DNA of 64,000 nt, taken from NCBI GenBank assembly GCA_947449315.1, contig CANFRC010000002.1, positions 186,001-250,000 on the forward strand, in the 5' to 3' direction. The stretch's first letter is position 1. The number at the start of each line of letters is the position of its first letter. This DNA comes from Bacteroidota bacterium (GTDB lineage Bacteria; Bacteroidota; Bacteroidia; 2-12-FULL-35-15). Of this stretch, positions 17,087-25,012 are shown piece by piece. The notes beneath the pieces are model-generated. The model was not told the origin of the DNA, searched no databases, and saw only the letters and a program-made list of their open reading frames with translations. The position numbers and the translations under genes were made by a program.

Positions 17087-17468
17087 GGTTGCGGTCTTTT
17101 AACTTAAATGCGACCAATTCTTTTGCTTCATTATTTTGTTTTGCCAAGGTCCAGTTATCAGTTGAAGTAGTTTCAAGCCATACTTTTCCTGATTTTCGAA
17201 AGACTTGAACCGATAAGCCATAAACACTTTGGAATAAAGATTCCAATTCAGATACCTTTTGTTTTTCGGAAATAATGATATCTCCATTTTTGCTTATTGT
17301 ACGGCACTCTCCAATCTTTTTATTTTTATTCCGTAGTAATTTCTTGGCTGTTGCTTCACCCTCTTTATGAGACCTGCTAAAAAATTCAATTTTTAAAAAT
17401 GGGAATAGCTTGTTAAACTCATCTTGTAATTCGTGGATTATTCTGTTGTCATTAATATGTATTTCCAT
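17079..17468 (-). CDS. Conserved protein of unknown function, next to usp
   Basis: A 129-aa soluble protein. It opens MEIHINDNRIIHELQDEFN, has a basic middle (KKLLRNKNKK), a GECRTI block and ends with the pattern SVQVFRKSGKVWLETT and DNWTLAKQN. From memory, proteins like this accompany universal stress proteins in Bacteroidota, but I know no assigned function. It starts 10 bp after the usp stop and is likely co-transcribed. The strongly conserved C-terminal half suggests a binding surface rather than a membrane or signal segment. Confidence 0.75.
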   Translation of the reverse strand: MEIHINDNRIIHELQDEFNKLFPFLKIEFFSRSHKEGEATAKKLLRNKNKKIGECRTISKNGDIIISEKQKVSELESLFQSVYGLSVQVFRKSGKVWLETTSTDNWTLAKQNNEAKELVAFKLKDRNLI

Positions 17469-17478
17469 TTTTTAAAAA

Positions 17479-18300
17479 TTATTCGTGAATAGCTAATAGA
17501 GGAATGTGTGAATGAAATGCCATTTGTTTTGTATTGCTTTTGTGAAATAAGCTACCAATAAATGAATGTTTTCTAGGTAACATGATCAGAAGGTCGATTG
17601 AATGTTTATCAATAAATTCGTTAATGGCAAAAATGACATCGCTCTCTTCTGTAAAGTATAGCGTATGATCTAGGTCTTGAAGTATACGTTCTATATTAAG
17701 GCCTGAAAATGCTTCTTTATTGTTTGGTTTGGTGGAAGGATCAACAACGTTTATTACACTTAATTTTGCTTTAAAAAGTCCTACAATTGTTTTAAGCTGT
17801 TCAAATGTGCTGTTTTTCGTTTTTTCAAGATCACACGCAAAAGCAATATTCTGGATTGTTTTGAAATTTGAATTGTTAGGAATTGCAAGTGTTGGGCAAT
17901 CAATATTTTTCATCACTGCATTAGTATTGCTGCCGATTAATACCTGATTTAGTTTGCTTGTCCCAGTTATTCCCATCACAATCAGGTCTATGTTTTCTTC
18001 CTCTACAATGTCTTGTATTACATCCGTTACAAAACCTGGCCTAACAATGAACTTTATTTCATTCTCCTCTTTTACTTTTGCTCTTAATTTTAATTCGAAC
18101 GATTTCATTGATTCTATATTGTCTTTTTCCAATTCATCATAGGTAACAATTATTACCGGTGTCTCACTTGGAACAATAGGTATATGGAATGCATGAAAAA
18201 GGATTGCTTTAGCATTTAATTGTTTTGCTAGCTTTATAGCATAACATGCTGCATTCATTGACGTGTCTGAATAATCAGTAGGAATTAATATTTTTTTCAT
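17479..18300 (-). CDS. Universal stress protein, tandem UspA domains
   Basis: A 273-aa protein with two UspA folds in tandem. The first starts MKKILIPTDYSDTSMNAACYA and has the nucleotide-binding MGITGTSKLNQVLIGSNTNAVM loop near residues 130-152. The second (about 150-273) is more degenerate and ends with FHSHIPLLAIHE after a shortened loop. Such proteins bind ATP or AMP and help cells survive respiratory and redox stress. The gene is preceded by a paired-palindrome promoter about 190-250 bp upstream and is followed by the 129-aa unknown gene. Confidence 0.92.
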   Translation of the reverse strand: MKKILIPTDYSDTSMNAACYAIKLAKQLNAKAILFHAFHIPIVPSETPVIIVTYDELEKDNIESMKSFELKLRAKVKEENEIKFIVRPGFVTDVIQDIVEEENIDLIVMGITGTSKLNQVLIGSNTNAVMKNIDCPTLAIPNNSNFKTIQNIAFACDLEKTKNSTFEQLKTIVGLFKAKLSVINVVDPSTKPNNKEAFSGLNIERILQDLDHTLYFTEESDVIFAINEFIDKHSIDLLIMLPRKHSFIGSLFHKSNTKQMAFHSHIPLLAIHE

Positions 18301-18486
18301 TTTTTTATTTATTTTGAGATCAGTTGCTTAAAAAAATAATATTAATTGTTTCGTTTTAAGTTTTTCTAATTGAGAGAATTCAAATCAAGATCATTGATTT
18401 TACGTTCTCATGTACTCTATTTTTAAGAGGTATATGTTTCATATTATTGAATTCATTTTTCGTATCTTTTGATTTTTTATCTGAAG

Positions 18487-18552
18487 TAAAATTATACCTA
18501 TCTTTTTTTCTTTCGTATGATTTAGGTCAATGATAATTTATGATTTAGGTCA
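18487..18552 (-). promoter_or_regulatory. Promoter of usp with two identical Crp/Fnr-like sites
   Basis: On the minus strand: TGACCTAAATCA (18552-18541), 11 bp, TGACCTAAATCA (18529-18518), 23 bp, TAATTTTA (18494-18487), which misses TAnnTTTG by one base. The two sites lie in an exact 14-bp direct repeat with a 23-bp period. In the plus direction no -7 box occurs at the matching distance, so the sites point to usp and not to HU. The leader to the usp ATG would be about 180 nt. The rest of the 515-bp gap holds AT-rich sequence and the HU promoter. Confidence 0.72.
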
Positions 18553-18744
18553 TTTTTTAATTTTTATTTACAGTCTGTACATCTTTATTTTCAATACAAG
18601 AGGTCTAGATTTTTACTGATTTATAGTCTTTGTGATATCTGTGTGACATTGAATTAATAAAACGTACTAATACCTATCAATTCAGGGGTAGTTATTAACA
18701 AAATGGTTACTTACAAACAATTCTATGATTTTTATGCTTTGAAA

Positions 18745-18775
18745 CTTGCATTTTAAGTGAAGAGCAGTAAATTTG
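18745..18775 (+). promoter_or_regulatory. Promoter of the HU gene
   Basis: CTTG at 18745-18748, a 19-bp spacer, then TAAATTTG at 18768-18775, a full TAnnTTTG box. A start near 18780 leaves a leader of about 36 nt before the HU ATG at 18816. This is a standard housekeeping-sigma arrangement for the phylum and has no palindrome at -41. Confidence 0.6.
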
Positions 18776-18815
18776 TTTAATAAATAAATGTTAAACCCTT
18801 AAAAAACTTAATCAC

Positions 18816-19091
18816 ATGAACAAAGCTGAATTAATTGATGCTATTGCATCTGAGTCTAAATTGACAAAAGCAGATGCTGGTAGAGCATTAGATGCATTCG
18901 TTAACGCAACAACAAAAGCACTTAAAAAAGGTGACAGAGTTGCATTAGTAGGTTTCGGATCTTTCTCTGTTGCAAAGAGAGCAGCTAGAACAGGTCGTAA
19001 CCCACAAACAGGAAAAGCTATTAAAATTGCAGCTAAGAAAGTTGCTAAATTTAAAGCTGGTGCTGAATTGAAAAAAGCAGTAAACAAATAA
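18816..19091 (+). CDS. hup: HU-family DNA-binding protein
   Basis: A 91-aa nucleoid protein. It starts [21 protein letters not shown], has the [12 protein letters not shown] core and the DNA-binding beta arm with [14 protein letters not shown]. The length equals that of ordinary HU. It bends and compacts DNA without strong sequence preference. It is a single-gene unit with its own promoter and a strong terminator. A complete antisense open frame exists, but it is a composition artefact. Confidence 0.97.
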   Translation: MNKAELIDAIASESKLTKADAGRALDAFVNATTKALKKGDRVALVGFGSFSVAKRAARTGRNPQTGKAIKIAAKKVAKFKAGAELKKAVNK

Positions 19092-19103
19092 TATTTGTTA
19101 GCT

Positions 19104-19146
19104 AAAAAAAAGCGCTTTTCGCAACTGCGAATGGCGCTTTTTTATT
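19104..19146 (+). terminator. Rho-independent terminator after HU
   Basis: An A-tract and AGCGC (to 19115) pair with GCGCTTTTTT (from 19134). The inner part TTCGCA-AC-TGCGAA extends the stem, and a run of T follows. The inner loop is shared with the terminator after tRNA-Lys. Confidence 0.9.
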
Positions 19147-19322
19147 TAGATGAACTCGATGTATTGTTTTCGGATTTTTGCCTCTTAATTTCTTGAATTA
19201 TTTATTTCTCTTGCCTATTACTATGGAATCCTGTTCATCCGAAGTTTTGAAGCCTTTTTTTTATGTGAAATTGGCTGAAAATCAGGCATAAAGAAAATAA
19301 ATTAGATTTTCTTTAAAAAGGC

Positions 19323-19353
19323 TTTGCAAAATTAAATAATGCATCTATATTTG
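19323..19353 (+). promoter_or_regulatory. Promoter of tRNA-Lys
   Basis: TTTG at 19323-19326, a 19-bp spacer and TATATTTG at 19346-19353 make a perfect match to the Bacteroidota promoter consensus. The start would be near 19358, about 40 nt before the mature tRNA. Confidence 0.82.
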
Positions 19354-19398
19354 CACTCCCAAAATCAATTATAGGGACTGCAATAATAGTGTAGATTA

Positions 19399-19471
19399 GA
19401 TTCCGTAGCTCAGCTGGTAGAGCATTACACTTTTAATGTAGGGGTCCTGGGTTCGAATCCCAGCGGGATCA
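19399..19471 (+). tRNA. tRNA-Lys (anticodon TTT)
   Basis: A 73-nt cloverleaf. The acceptor stem GATTCCG pairs with CGGGATC (one G-T pair), the D arm is GCTCAGCTGGTAGAGC, the anticodon arm is TTACA-CTTTTAA-TGTAG with anticodon TTT, and the T arm is CTGGGTTCGAATCCCAG. The discriminator base is A and CCA is not encoded. Confidence 0.97.
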
Positions 19472-19483
19472 CGTTAGTGTCCT

Positions 19484-19517
19484 AAGCCTCTTCGCAACTG
19501 CGGAGAGGCTTTTTTGT
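19484..19517 (+). terminator. Rho-independent terminator after tRNA-Lys
   Basis: AAGCCTCT at 19484-19491 pairs with AGAGGCTT near 19504-19511. TCGCA-AC-TGCG lies inside the stem and a T-run follows. The 11-nt core TCGCAACTGCG is identical to that in the HU terminator 370 bp upstream. Confidence 0.88.
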
Positions 19518-19647
19518 TTTTATCGGTTAAGCAAATGCTTCAATTATGTTTTCTTCCTTTTTTTGATTGTTTAATGTACTTGCTTGCTTTCGATTGCCTA
19601 TTTCATAAAAAAGAGCTATCATTGTCTGTAATCTTAATAAACAGACT

Positions 19648-20106
19648 TTGACCATTCCATTGGAAATAAAACCCGTTTTAGGTCTCTCTAGCCTGTTGTT
19701 TGGTACAACCATGGCAGAGACTGAATTGGTATTCGGTAGAGCGGAAGAAACAGAGCTTCTGGATGATATTGAAGATTCTCAATCTACTGTCTGGCATTAT
19801 TGGGAGAGTGGTTTTTCTCTCTTTTTTGACGAATCCAATAATCAGCTTTTTTGTTGTGTTGAAATTGATAATAAAGACGCAGTTTTGTGGGGTCAAAAGG
19901 TTTTTTCAATGTCAGAGAATCAGATCATCGAGTTGTTCAAAAAAAAAGGCGTCACAAACTTTGAAACAGAGGTTCACGAATGGGGCGAAAAGCGATTAAG
20001 CTTTGATGAACTTAATATTGATTTTTATTTTGAAAAAAACAGCTTGAGTTCTATCAATTATGGTAAACCGGAAAATGAGTCTACTTTTTTAATACTTCCA
20101 AACTAA
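19648..20106 (+). CDS. Hypothetical protein upstream of shikimate kinase
   Basis: An open frame of up to 152 aa with ordinary codon use. The start is uncertain: TTG codons at 19648 and 19660 or ATG at 19711. The stretch KPVLGLSSLLFGTTMAETELVFGRAEETE looks like a complete repeat of the kind seen in small bacterial proteins that recognise a divergence point (FGxxxxxxxxxFGxPxE), which favours an upstream start. The C-terminus is acidic and aromatic, without a signal peptide or membrane helix. Its stop overlaps the kinase ATG (TAATG at 20104-20108), so the two are coupled. I do not recognise a function. Confidence 0.65.
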   Translation: MTIPLEIKPVLGLSSLLFGTTMAETELVFGRAEETELLDDIEDSQSTVWHYWESGFSLFFDESNNQLFCCVEIDNKDAVLWGQKVFSMSENQIIELFKKKGVTNFETEVHEWGEKRLSFDELNIDFYFEKNSLSSINYGKPENESTFLILPN

Positions 20107-20624
20107 TGGCAAAAATATTTTTGATCGGCTACATGGGTAGCGGAAAATCCTCTTCTGGAACGGTGCTGGCAGAACAATTAGGTTTTGGTTTCATTGATCT
20201 TGATAAGCTCATTGAAAAGGAATATCAAATGACCATTCCTCAGATTTTTTCAACAAAAGGGGAAAAAGAATTTAGAGCAATGGAGCACAATACGCTTAAA
20301 AAAGTTATTGAAAAGGATAATATAGTTGTTGCTTGTGGTGGCGGAACTCCTTGTTACTATGGTAACATGGAATTGATGAATAACAATGGTAATACCGTTT
20401 ATATTAAAATGAGTGCCGAATCGCTCGTGAAACGATTACTTGCTGCTAAAGAAAAACGACCATTGATTGAAAATAAAACAGAACCTGAGTTGAAAGCTTT
20501 TGTAAATCGTCAATTAGAAAAGCGGGAAGATACTTACCATCAAGCTCAATATATAGTTAAAGGCAAAGATCTCAACATTCATGAGCTTGCCGATTTTATT
20601 AAGAAGGTAGTGGTAGTCGCTTAG
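20106..20624 (+). CDS. aroK: Shikimate kinase
   Basis: A 172-aa kinase that phosphorylates shikimate at O3 in the chorismate pathway. The P-loop GYMGSGKSS is at residues 7-15, followed by the shikimate-binding FIDLDKLIE, FSTKGEKEFRAME and the CGGGTP block. The lid contains KEKRPLI with the catalytic arginine. The length is standard. It is translationally coupled to the hypothetical gene before it and is convergent with the phosphoribosyltransferase gene 4 bp away. Confidence 0.93.
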   Translation: MAKIFLIGYMGSGKSSSGTVLAEQLGFGFIDLDKLIEKEYQMTIPQIFSTKGEKEFRAMEHNTLKKVIEKDNIVVACGGGTPCYYGNMELMNNNGNTVYIKMSAESLVKRLLAAKEKRPLIENKTEPELKAFVNRQLEKREDTYHQAQYIVKGKDLNIHELADFIKKVVVVA

Positions 20625-20627
20625 TTT

Positions 20628-21131
20628 CTAACTTAAATAGGCAGCTTCTTTCCCTTTTTTATTCAATTCTATAGAAATGTGCTCTTGTAGTGTAGTAGAA
20701 AGTGAAAGCCCTACAACATCAGCTTTTATTGGGTAACGATTATGTCCTCTGTCCACTAAAACTGCTGTGGTCAAGCGTTTTATAGGAGAACTTAAAAAAG
20801 GTTTTGCTCCGAAAATTAAGGTCTTTCCTGAATTTAATACATCGTCAACCAAAATGATGACTTTGTTCTTCATTTCTTTATCACTCAAAGAAATTTCTAT
20901 TTCCGAAGCAACAGGATTTTCTTTGTTGATCTTTATTTCAATCAGTTTTGTTTTTATAGGAGAAATTTTTTGAAGTACATCGGCAATGCGTTTTGCAAGT
21001 AAATAGCCATTGTCAGAAATGCCAGCTACAATGATCTCTTTTTCATCATAGTTGTTTTCGTATATCTCATAAGCAATTCGATTGATCTTTTGCTCTATTT
21101 GCTTGCTGTTCAGGATTAATGTCTTTGCCAT
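20628..21131 (-). CDS. Phosphoribosyltransferase family protein (PyrR/Hpt-like)
   Basis: A 167-aa type I phosphoribosyltransferase when started at the ATG at 21131; the longer frame to 21164 would begin inside the intergenic region next to the NlpC/P60 gene. The PRPP-binding motif is VILVDDVLNSGKT, and a PyrR-like C-terminal LVDRGHNRYPIKADVVG follows. The latter resembles PyrR, which acts in pyrimidine regulation and has weak uracil phosphoribosyltransferase activity. No pyr genes or attenuator are seen here, so I leave the substrate open. Confidence 0.82.
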   Translation of the reverse strand: MAKTLILNSKQIEQKINRIAYEIYENNYDEKEIIVAGISDNGYLLAKRIADVLQKISPIKTKLIEIKINKENPVASEIEISLSDKEMKNKVIILVDDVLNSGKTLIFGAKPFLSSPIKRLTTAVLVDRGHNRYPIKADVVGLSLSTTLQEHISIELNKKGKEAAYLS

Positions 21132-21165
21132 AATTTTATTTTTAGTAGATGTAATCATTTTCAAA

Positions 21166-21681
21166 CTAATAAATTACTCTTCCGCCTTTGTAAAAATATT
21201 TTGTATAATAGTCTTCGTTCAGATCACTTAAAATAACACCGGAGTGTACCGATGCATGCGCAAATTTATTATTTCCTAGGTAAATTCCAACATGAGATAT
21301 TTGGCCTTTTTTTATTTTAAAAAATAAAATATCACCTTCTTGAAGATCACATTTTTCAACAGGTTTCACTGTTTGCCAGATATCGCGTGAACCACCTGTA
21401 AGGTTGATGCAGTATGTGTTTTTGTACATTTCGCTCACGAATCCAGAGCAATCGATTCCGCTTTTTGAAGATCCTGAATATTTATAACGTGTTCCTATCC
21501 AGTCGTACACCTGATAATATAGGTGCGGACTGCAAGCAGCGTCTGGTGCAAGCTCATTCAATGCAAAAAACTTTTCAAGGCTTTGCTTTTGGACTTTCGG
21601 TTTTGAATGGCGCTTCGTTTTTGCCTGAGCGTTTATCATCAAGGGAAAGAATAAAAGGAAGAGGATGATTTTAATTTTCAT
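21166..21681 (-). CDS. NlpC/P60-family cell-wall hydrolase
   Basis: A 171-aa exported protein. A signal peptide (about residues 1-19, ending INAQA) precedes a basic linker and a C40 peptidase domain. Catalytic residues are visible: Cys in SGIDCSGFV and His in SHVGIYLGNNKF. These enzymes cleave D-Glu-diaminopimelate bonds in peptidoglycan stem peptides. The order signal-linker-catalytic domain and the small size match an endopeptidase without additional SH3 domains. Confidence 0.88.
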   Translation of the reverse strand: MKIKIILFLLFFPLMINAQAKTKRHSKPKVQKQSLEKFFALNELAPDAACSPHLYYQVYDWIGTRYKYSGSSKSGIDCSGFVSEMYKNTYCINLTGGSRDIWQTVKPVEKCDLQEGDILFFKIKKGQISHVGIYLGNNKFAHASVHSGVILSDLNEDYYTKYFYKGGRVIY

Positions 21682-21751
21682 TTACAAACAAAGATACAAA
21701 ATAAAAAAATGAAGCGGAAAGGTGTTCCGTTTCAATCAGTGAGTTAATTCA

Positions 21752-22351
21752 TTATTTTTTTATCAGGTCAATGAATAATTCTCTTCCCTCTCTAGGTTTG
21801 ATTGAATTGTTGCACACTTCAAATGTTTTGAATTTGAAATAGGGTTCAAATAATGCGGTGTATTCTTCTTTTGTTGCACCAAATGGAGGCTTAGTAGCAT
21901 TTAAAGGATCTGTAAACAAAACGCCCACTAGTTTTCCATTTGACTTTAATAATTCAGCTATGTGCTTCACATAGTTGGATCTTAATGAAGGGTTTAAAGC
22001 ACAAAAAAATGTTTGTTCAATGATCAGATCATACGTCCCCTTGTGTTCAAAAAAGTCACCTTGAATCAAATGCTCTGTTGGGAACTCTGGTAATCTTTCC
22101 TGAATGTTTTTTAAAGGTTCAGGAGATATATCGATAACAGTTACATTTTTAAACTTCTTGTCAAACAAGTATTCTGCTTCGTATGCATTTCCTGCTCCGG
22201 GAATTAAAATGGCTAGACTTTTATTAGATAGTTGATCAATATATTCTTTCAATGGAGTGGAAGGTGCGCCTAAATCCCATGCATCATCACTGTTTTGATA
22301 ACGGAGGGTCCAGTACTCTTCGGTGAATTCGTTGTTATGCATGTTTTCCAT
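21752..22351 (-). CDS. SAM-dependent methyltransferase, TPMT family
   Basis: A 199-aa class I methyltransferase. The N-terminal block YWTLRYQNSDDAWDLGAPS is typical of the thiopurine S-methyltransferase family, and the SAM motif appears as ILIPGAGNAYEAEYL with the acidic VIDISPEPL strand. In bacteria such proteins detoxify thiols, selenium or tellurium species. The real substrate is unknown. The start could also be the ATG three codons downstream. Confidence 0.85.
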   Translation of the reverse strand: MENMHNNEFTEEYWTLRYQNSDDAWDLGAPSTPLKEYIDQLSNKSLAILIPGAGNAYEAEYLFDKKFKNVTVIDISPEPLKNIQERLPEFPTEHLIQGDFFEHKGTYDLIIEQTFFCALNPSLRSNYVKHIAELLKSNGKLVGVLFTDPLNATKPPFGATKEEYTALFEPYFKFKTFEVCNNSIKPREGRELFIDLIKK

Positions 22352-22362
22352 TTTTTTATTTT

Positions 22363-24885
22363 TTAGAAAGAGAACTGAAATCCTATTTTTACTCCCCAGT
22401 TGCTGATTTTATTACCAGGGTTGGCTTTCTCATAATCTCTTTTGTAAAAATCATCGTTGTATGTTAAACGATAAAGGTAATCGATTCTGATGATGTTGAA
22501 AATATTTTCAATAGCGATATCAGATTCGAAATAGGGGACATCTTCCATTATGGTGAAGTTGTTTTTGCTGTTAAAGCTTAAGTTTTTTGAACTAAGTGTT
22601 CCATAAGCCATGTTTAATCCTATAACTTCTCTCCAATTTAGTTTTTTCATTAAAGGCACTCTGTTAAAAAACAATCCGTTGAAATGATGTTGCCAATAGG
22701 CTTCAACAAATTGATCAGCAACGAACTCGAAATTGTTCATGATATTAAACGTATTGTTTGCATAAAAATTTGTTTGATTACCTCTTGGTATTTCTAATAG
22801 GGTGTAAGGGATCTCAGAAAAAACTTTTCCTAGTTTTACATACACCAATGAGGAACCTAAACCGGAAAACTTGAAGCGATTAGAATACGAAATACTTAAT
22901 TTACTGTAATTGAAATCACTACCTAATAAATTTTTGATGCCTTGTGTATAGAGCAGATCTAAAACTAAGGCTTTTCTGTTACCAAGATTGATGCGTTCAT
23001 TTCCATTCTGAATGTATCGTTCGTTTGCTGCATAACGAAGATTCAACAGTACTTCCGTTCGGGAATACTTTCTCTCTTCGAAAATGTGAAATTGGTCACC
23101 ATAGTATACCGGGAAAAGCGGATTTGATGTTATGTTTTGAAGTGTTACGGTTGAAGTAACACCAATGTTGAATGAATTCACATACCAGATTCTGTATTCC
23201 TGCTGCTTTACTAGTTTTGATATGTTACCAATATTAGAAAATGTATTGAAGATACTGTTTGATGATTGTCCCAAATTCATATTGCGTGAATAATTATAGG
23301 ATGAACCGATCCAATCAATATCGTCCCTGTATTGCGCACCAATTAATCTCCAAGGATAACGTGAAAGGATACGTTCCACTTGTAAACTGTATTTGAAATT
23401 TTTATCCTTGAATCCGTATGCACCATATCCTCTTATTATCCAGTCTTTACTGAACTTTACATTTGTTCTGAATCCCAGACTTGCTCTGTTCCCTTCATAC
23501 AGATTGTATGCGTATGATTGCAAATAAGGTCCAAGATCAACAGGTCCGATATCTTTATATCCTGAAAAAAGAAAATACATTAGGTTGACACCTTTTTTAA
23601 TGACCGGAATATTTCTTACCGTATCGATCATGTCATATGATTTTGCTTCGAGAGGATTCAGTCGTTCATGACGTTTGCTTCTCCACCAAGCTGTATCTTT
23701 TGTTAATGCATCTTCTGCATAATTGATACGCGTTTCATAAAACTTACTTTCTTTGGGTTTGTTTACAACAAAGTACTTATTGGAGTTGTAGGTTCGGATA
23801 ACCAAACTAACAAATTTTGTGGTCACCGTTGAATAATCTATCATTGTTCTGGTTTGGGAAGGTACCCAAGCATCTGCTTCTGTGGGTATCATTATTTGCT
23901 GAATCCTTGCTCTTTCTATCCAATCAATATTTACTTCGGGACTCAACTCTACGTCCAGCTGTTTAACGGCAAAGGTAGTGTCCGTGATCCACAGAGTACC
24001 AGTAAAAGCCAGATCTTTTTTGTTCTTTGGTCGACAATCAATTCTGAAACATTTTTTTTGATCGATGGTGACACTATCTATCAAATAATAATTGTAAAAT
24101 AATAATGCGTTTTCTGCAATTGGACAAAGAATATCTTTTCCTTGAAGTGAAACATTGTCGTTACAGAAATTATAACTCTGAAAGTCTGTGCCTGTTAGTT
24201 GCGATACTGCGCTGCCATCTTTCATTCCAACAAATTTTATTTTGATGGCTTCTACATCTTCGTGTCTTTTATCTGCTTCTTTTTGAGAATAAATATCTGA
24301 AATGACTTCACTCATCATAACGGGTAGATTCGCTTTGCTGTCTTCTCCTGCAAGTATATCCAAGCTATCCCACATTTTGGTAAATCCTTTAAACAGACGC
24401 CACTTTCTCATTTTGTCTGTTACATTATCAACATCTGCTTCCTGTTTGGTGTAACTCGTATATTGAACAGATTTTAGCTTATCACGATTGTATTTGTCTT
24501 TATTTTTCTGAGCATTTTTAATGATCCGAATGGCGGGATTGATTCCTGGGCGAACTTCGACGGTTGTTAAATTTAATGCTTCCGGACTAAGTTGAAAATT
24601 GATAGCCTGAGTTTGTCCTTTTTTTACTGGCTTTGCTTTCGATTTATATCCGATCAAGGAAACATAAATGGAGTCTTTGGGAGAAGTGGTAATGATGGAG
24701 TAGTTGCCTTCAAAGTCGGTGACTGTTCCGATAAACGAACCTTTGAAATAGATATTTACAAAAGGGATTCCGCTGTTTGCACCTTTTTCAGTCACACGTC
24801 CTGTTATTACAGTTTCCTTCTGAGCTTGTGTTAACAAACTAAGCAGCAAAAATAATAAAAAGAAAAGTGTTTTTTTTAAAGACAT
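22363..24885 (-). CDS. DUF5686 outer-membrane protein with carboxypeptidase-like N-terminal domain
   Basis: An 840-aa exported protein. It has a signal peptide (LFFLLFLLLSLLTQAQ), then a carboxypeptidase D regulatory-like domain (about residues 22-105; VITGRVTEKGANSGIPFVNIYFKG is its first strand). A long DUF5686 region rich in aromatic beta strands follows, ending in a terminal Phe (GFQFSF), as in outer-membrane barrels. I choose the ATG at 24885, which starts directly before the signal peptide. Proteins of this type are widespread in Bacteroidota and poorly understood. It is probably inserted in the outer membrane. Confidence 0.85.
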   Translation of the reverse strand: MSLKKTLFFLLFLLLSLLTQAQKETVITGRVTEKGANSGIPFVNIYFKGSFIGTVTDFEGNYSIITTSPKDSIYVSLIGYKSKAKPVKKGQTQAINFQLSPEALNLTTVEVRPGINPAIRIIKNAQKNKDKYNRDKLKSVQYTSYTKQEADVDNVTDKMRKWRLFKGFTKMWDSLDILAGEDSKANLPVMMSEVISDIYSQKEADKRHEDVEAIKIKFVGMKDGSAVSQLTGTDFQSYNFCNDNVSLQGKDILCPIAENALLFYNYYLIDSVTIDQKKCFRIDCRPKNKKDLAFTGTLWITDTTFAVKQLDVELSPEVNIDWIERARIQQIMIPTEADAWVPSQTRTMIDYSTVTTKFVSLVIRTYNSNKYFVVNKPKESKFYETRINYAEDALTKDTAWWRSKRHERLNPLEAKSYDMIDTVRNIPVIKKGVNLMYFLFSGYKDIGPVDLGPYLQSYAYNLYEGNRASLGFRTNVKFSKDWIIRGYGAYGFKDKNFKYSLQVERILSRYPWRLIGAQYRDDIDWIGSSYNYSRNMNLGQSSNSIFNTFSNIGNISKLVKQQEYRIWYVNSFNIGVTSTVTLQNITSNPLFPVYYGDQFHIFEERKYSRTEVLLNLRYAANERYIQNGNERINLGNRKALVLDLLYTQGIKNLLGSDFNYSKLSISYSNRFKFSGLGSSLVYVKLGKVFSEIPYTLLEIPRGNQTNFYANNTFNIMNNFEFVADQFVEAYWQHHFNGLFFNRVPLMKKLNWREVIGLNMAYGTLSSKNLSFNSKNNFTIMEDVPYFESDIAIENIFNIIRIDYLYRLTYNDDFYKRDYEKANPGNKISNWGVKIGFQFSF

Positions 24886-25012
24886 AATTGCTTTATGCGT
24901 ATGGGGAATCAATTATTAATAAGGTGTTTGTTTTATCTTTTTAATTCGACTAAATCGTTTAATATTAAAATTAGTTTCTTCAGTTCTAATGTGTTCACTT
25001 CGCACGAATAAT

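Noticed and set aside
18541-18583. HU as target of the usp palindromes
   Set aside because: No TAnnTTTG box lies 23 bp beyond the site in the plus direction, and HU has its own standard promoter closer to the gene.
18812-19087. Full-length antisense open frame over HU
   Set aside because: It is an exact shadow of the Ala- and Lys-rich HU gene. HU matches a known family and has promoter and terminator; the antisense frame matches nothing.
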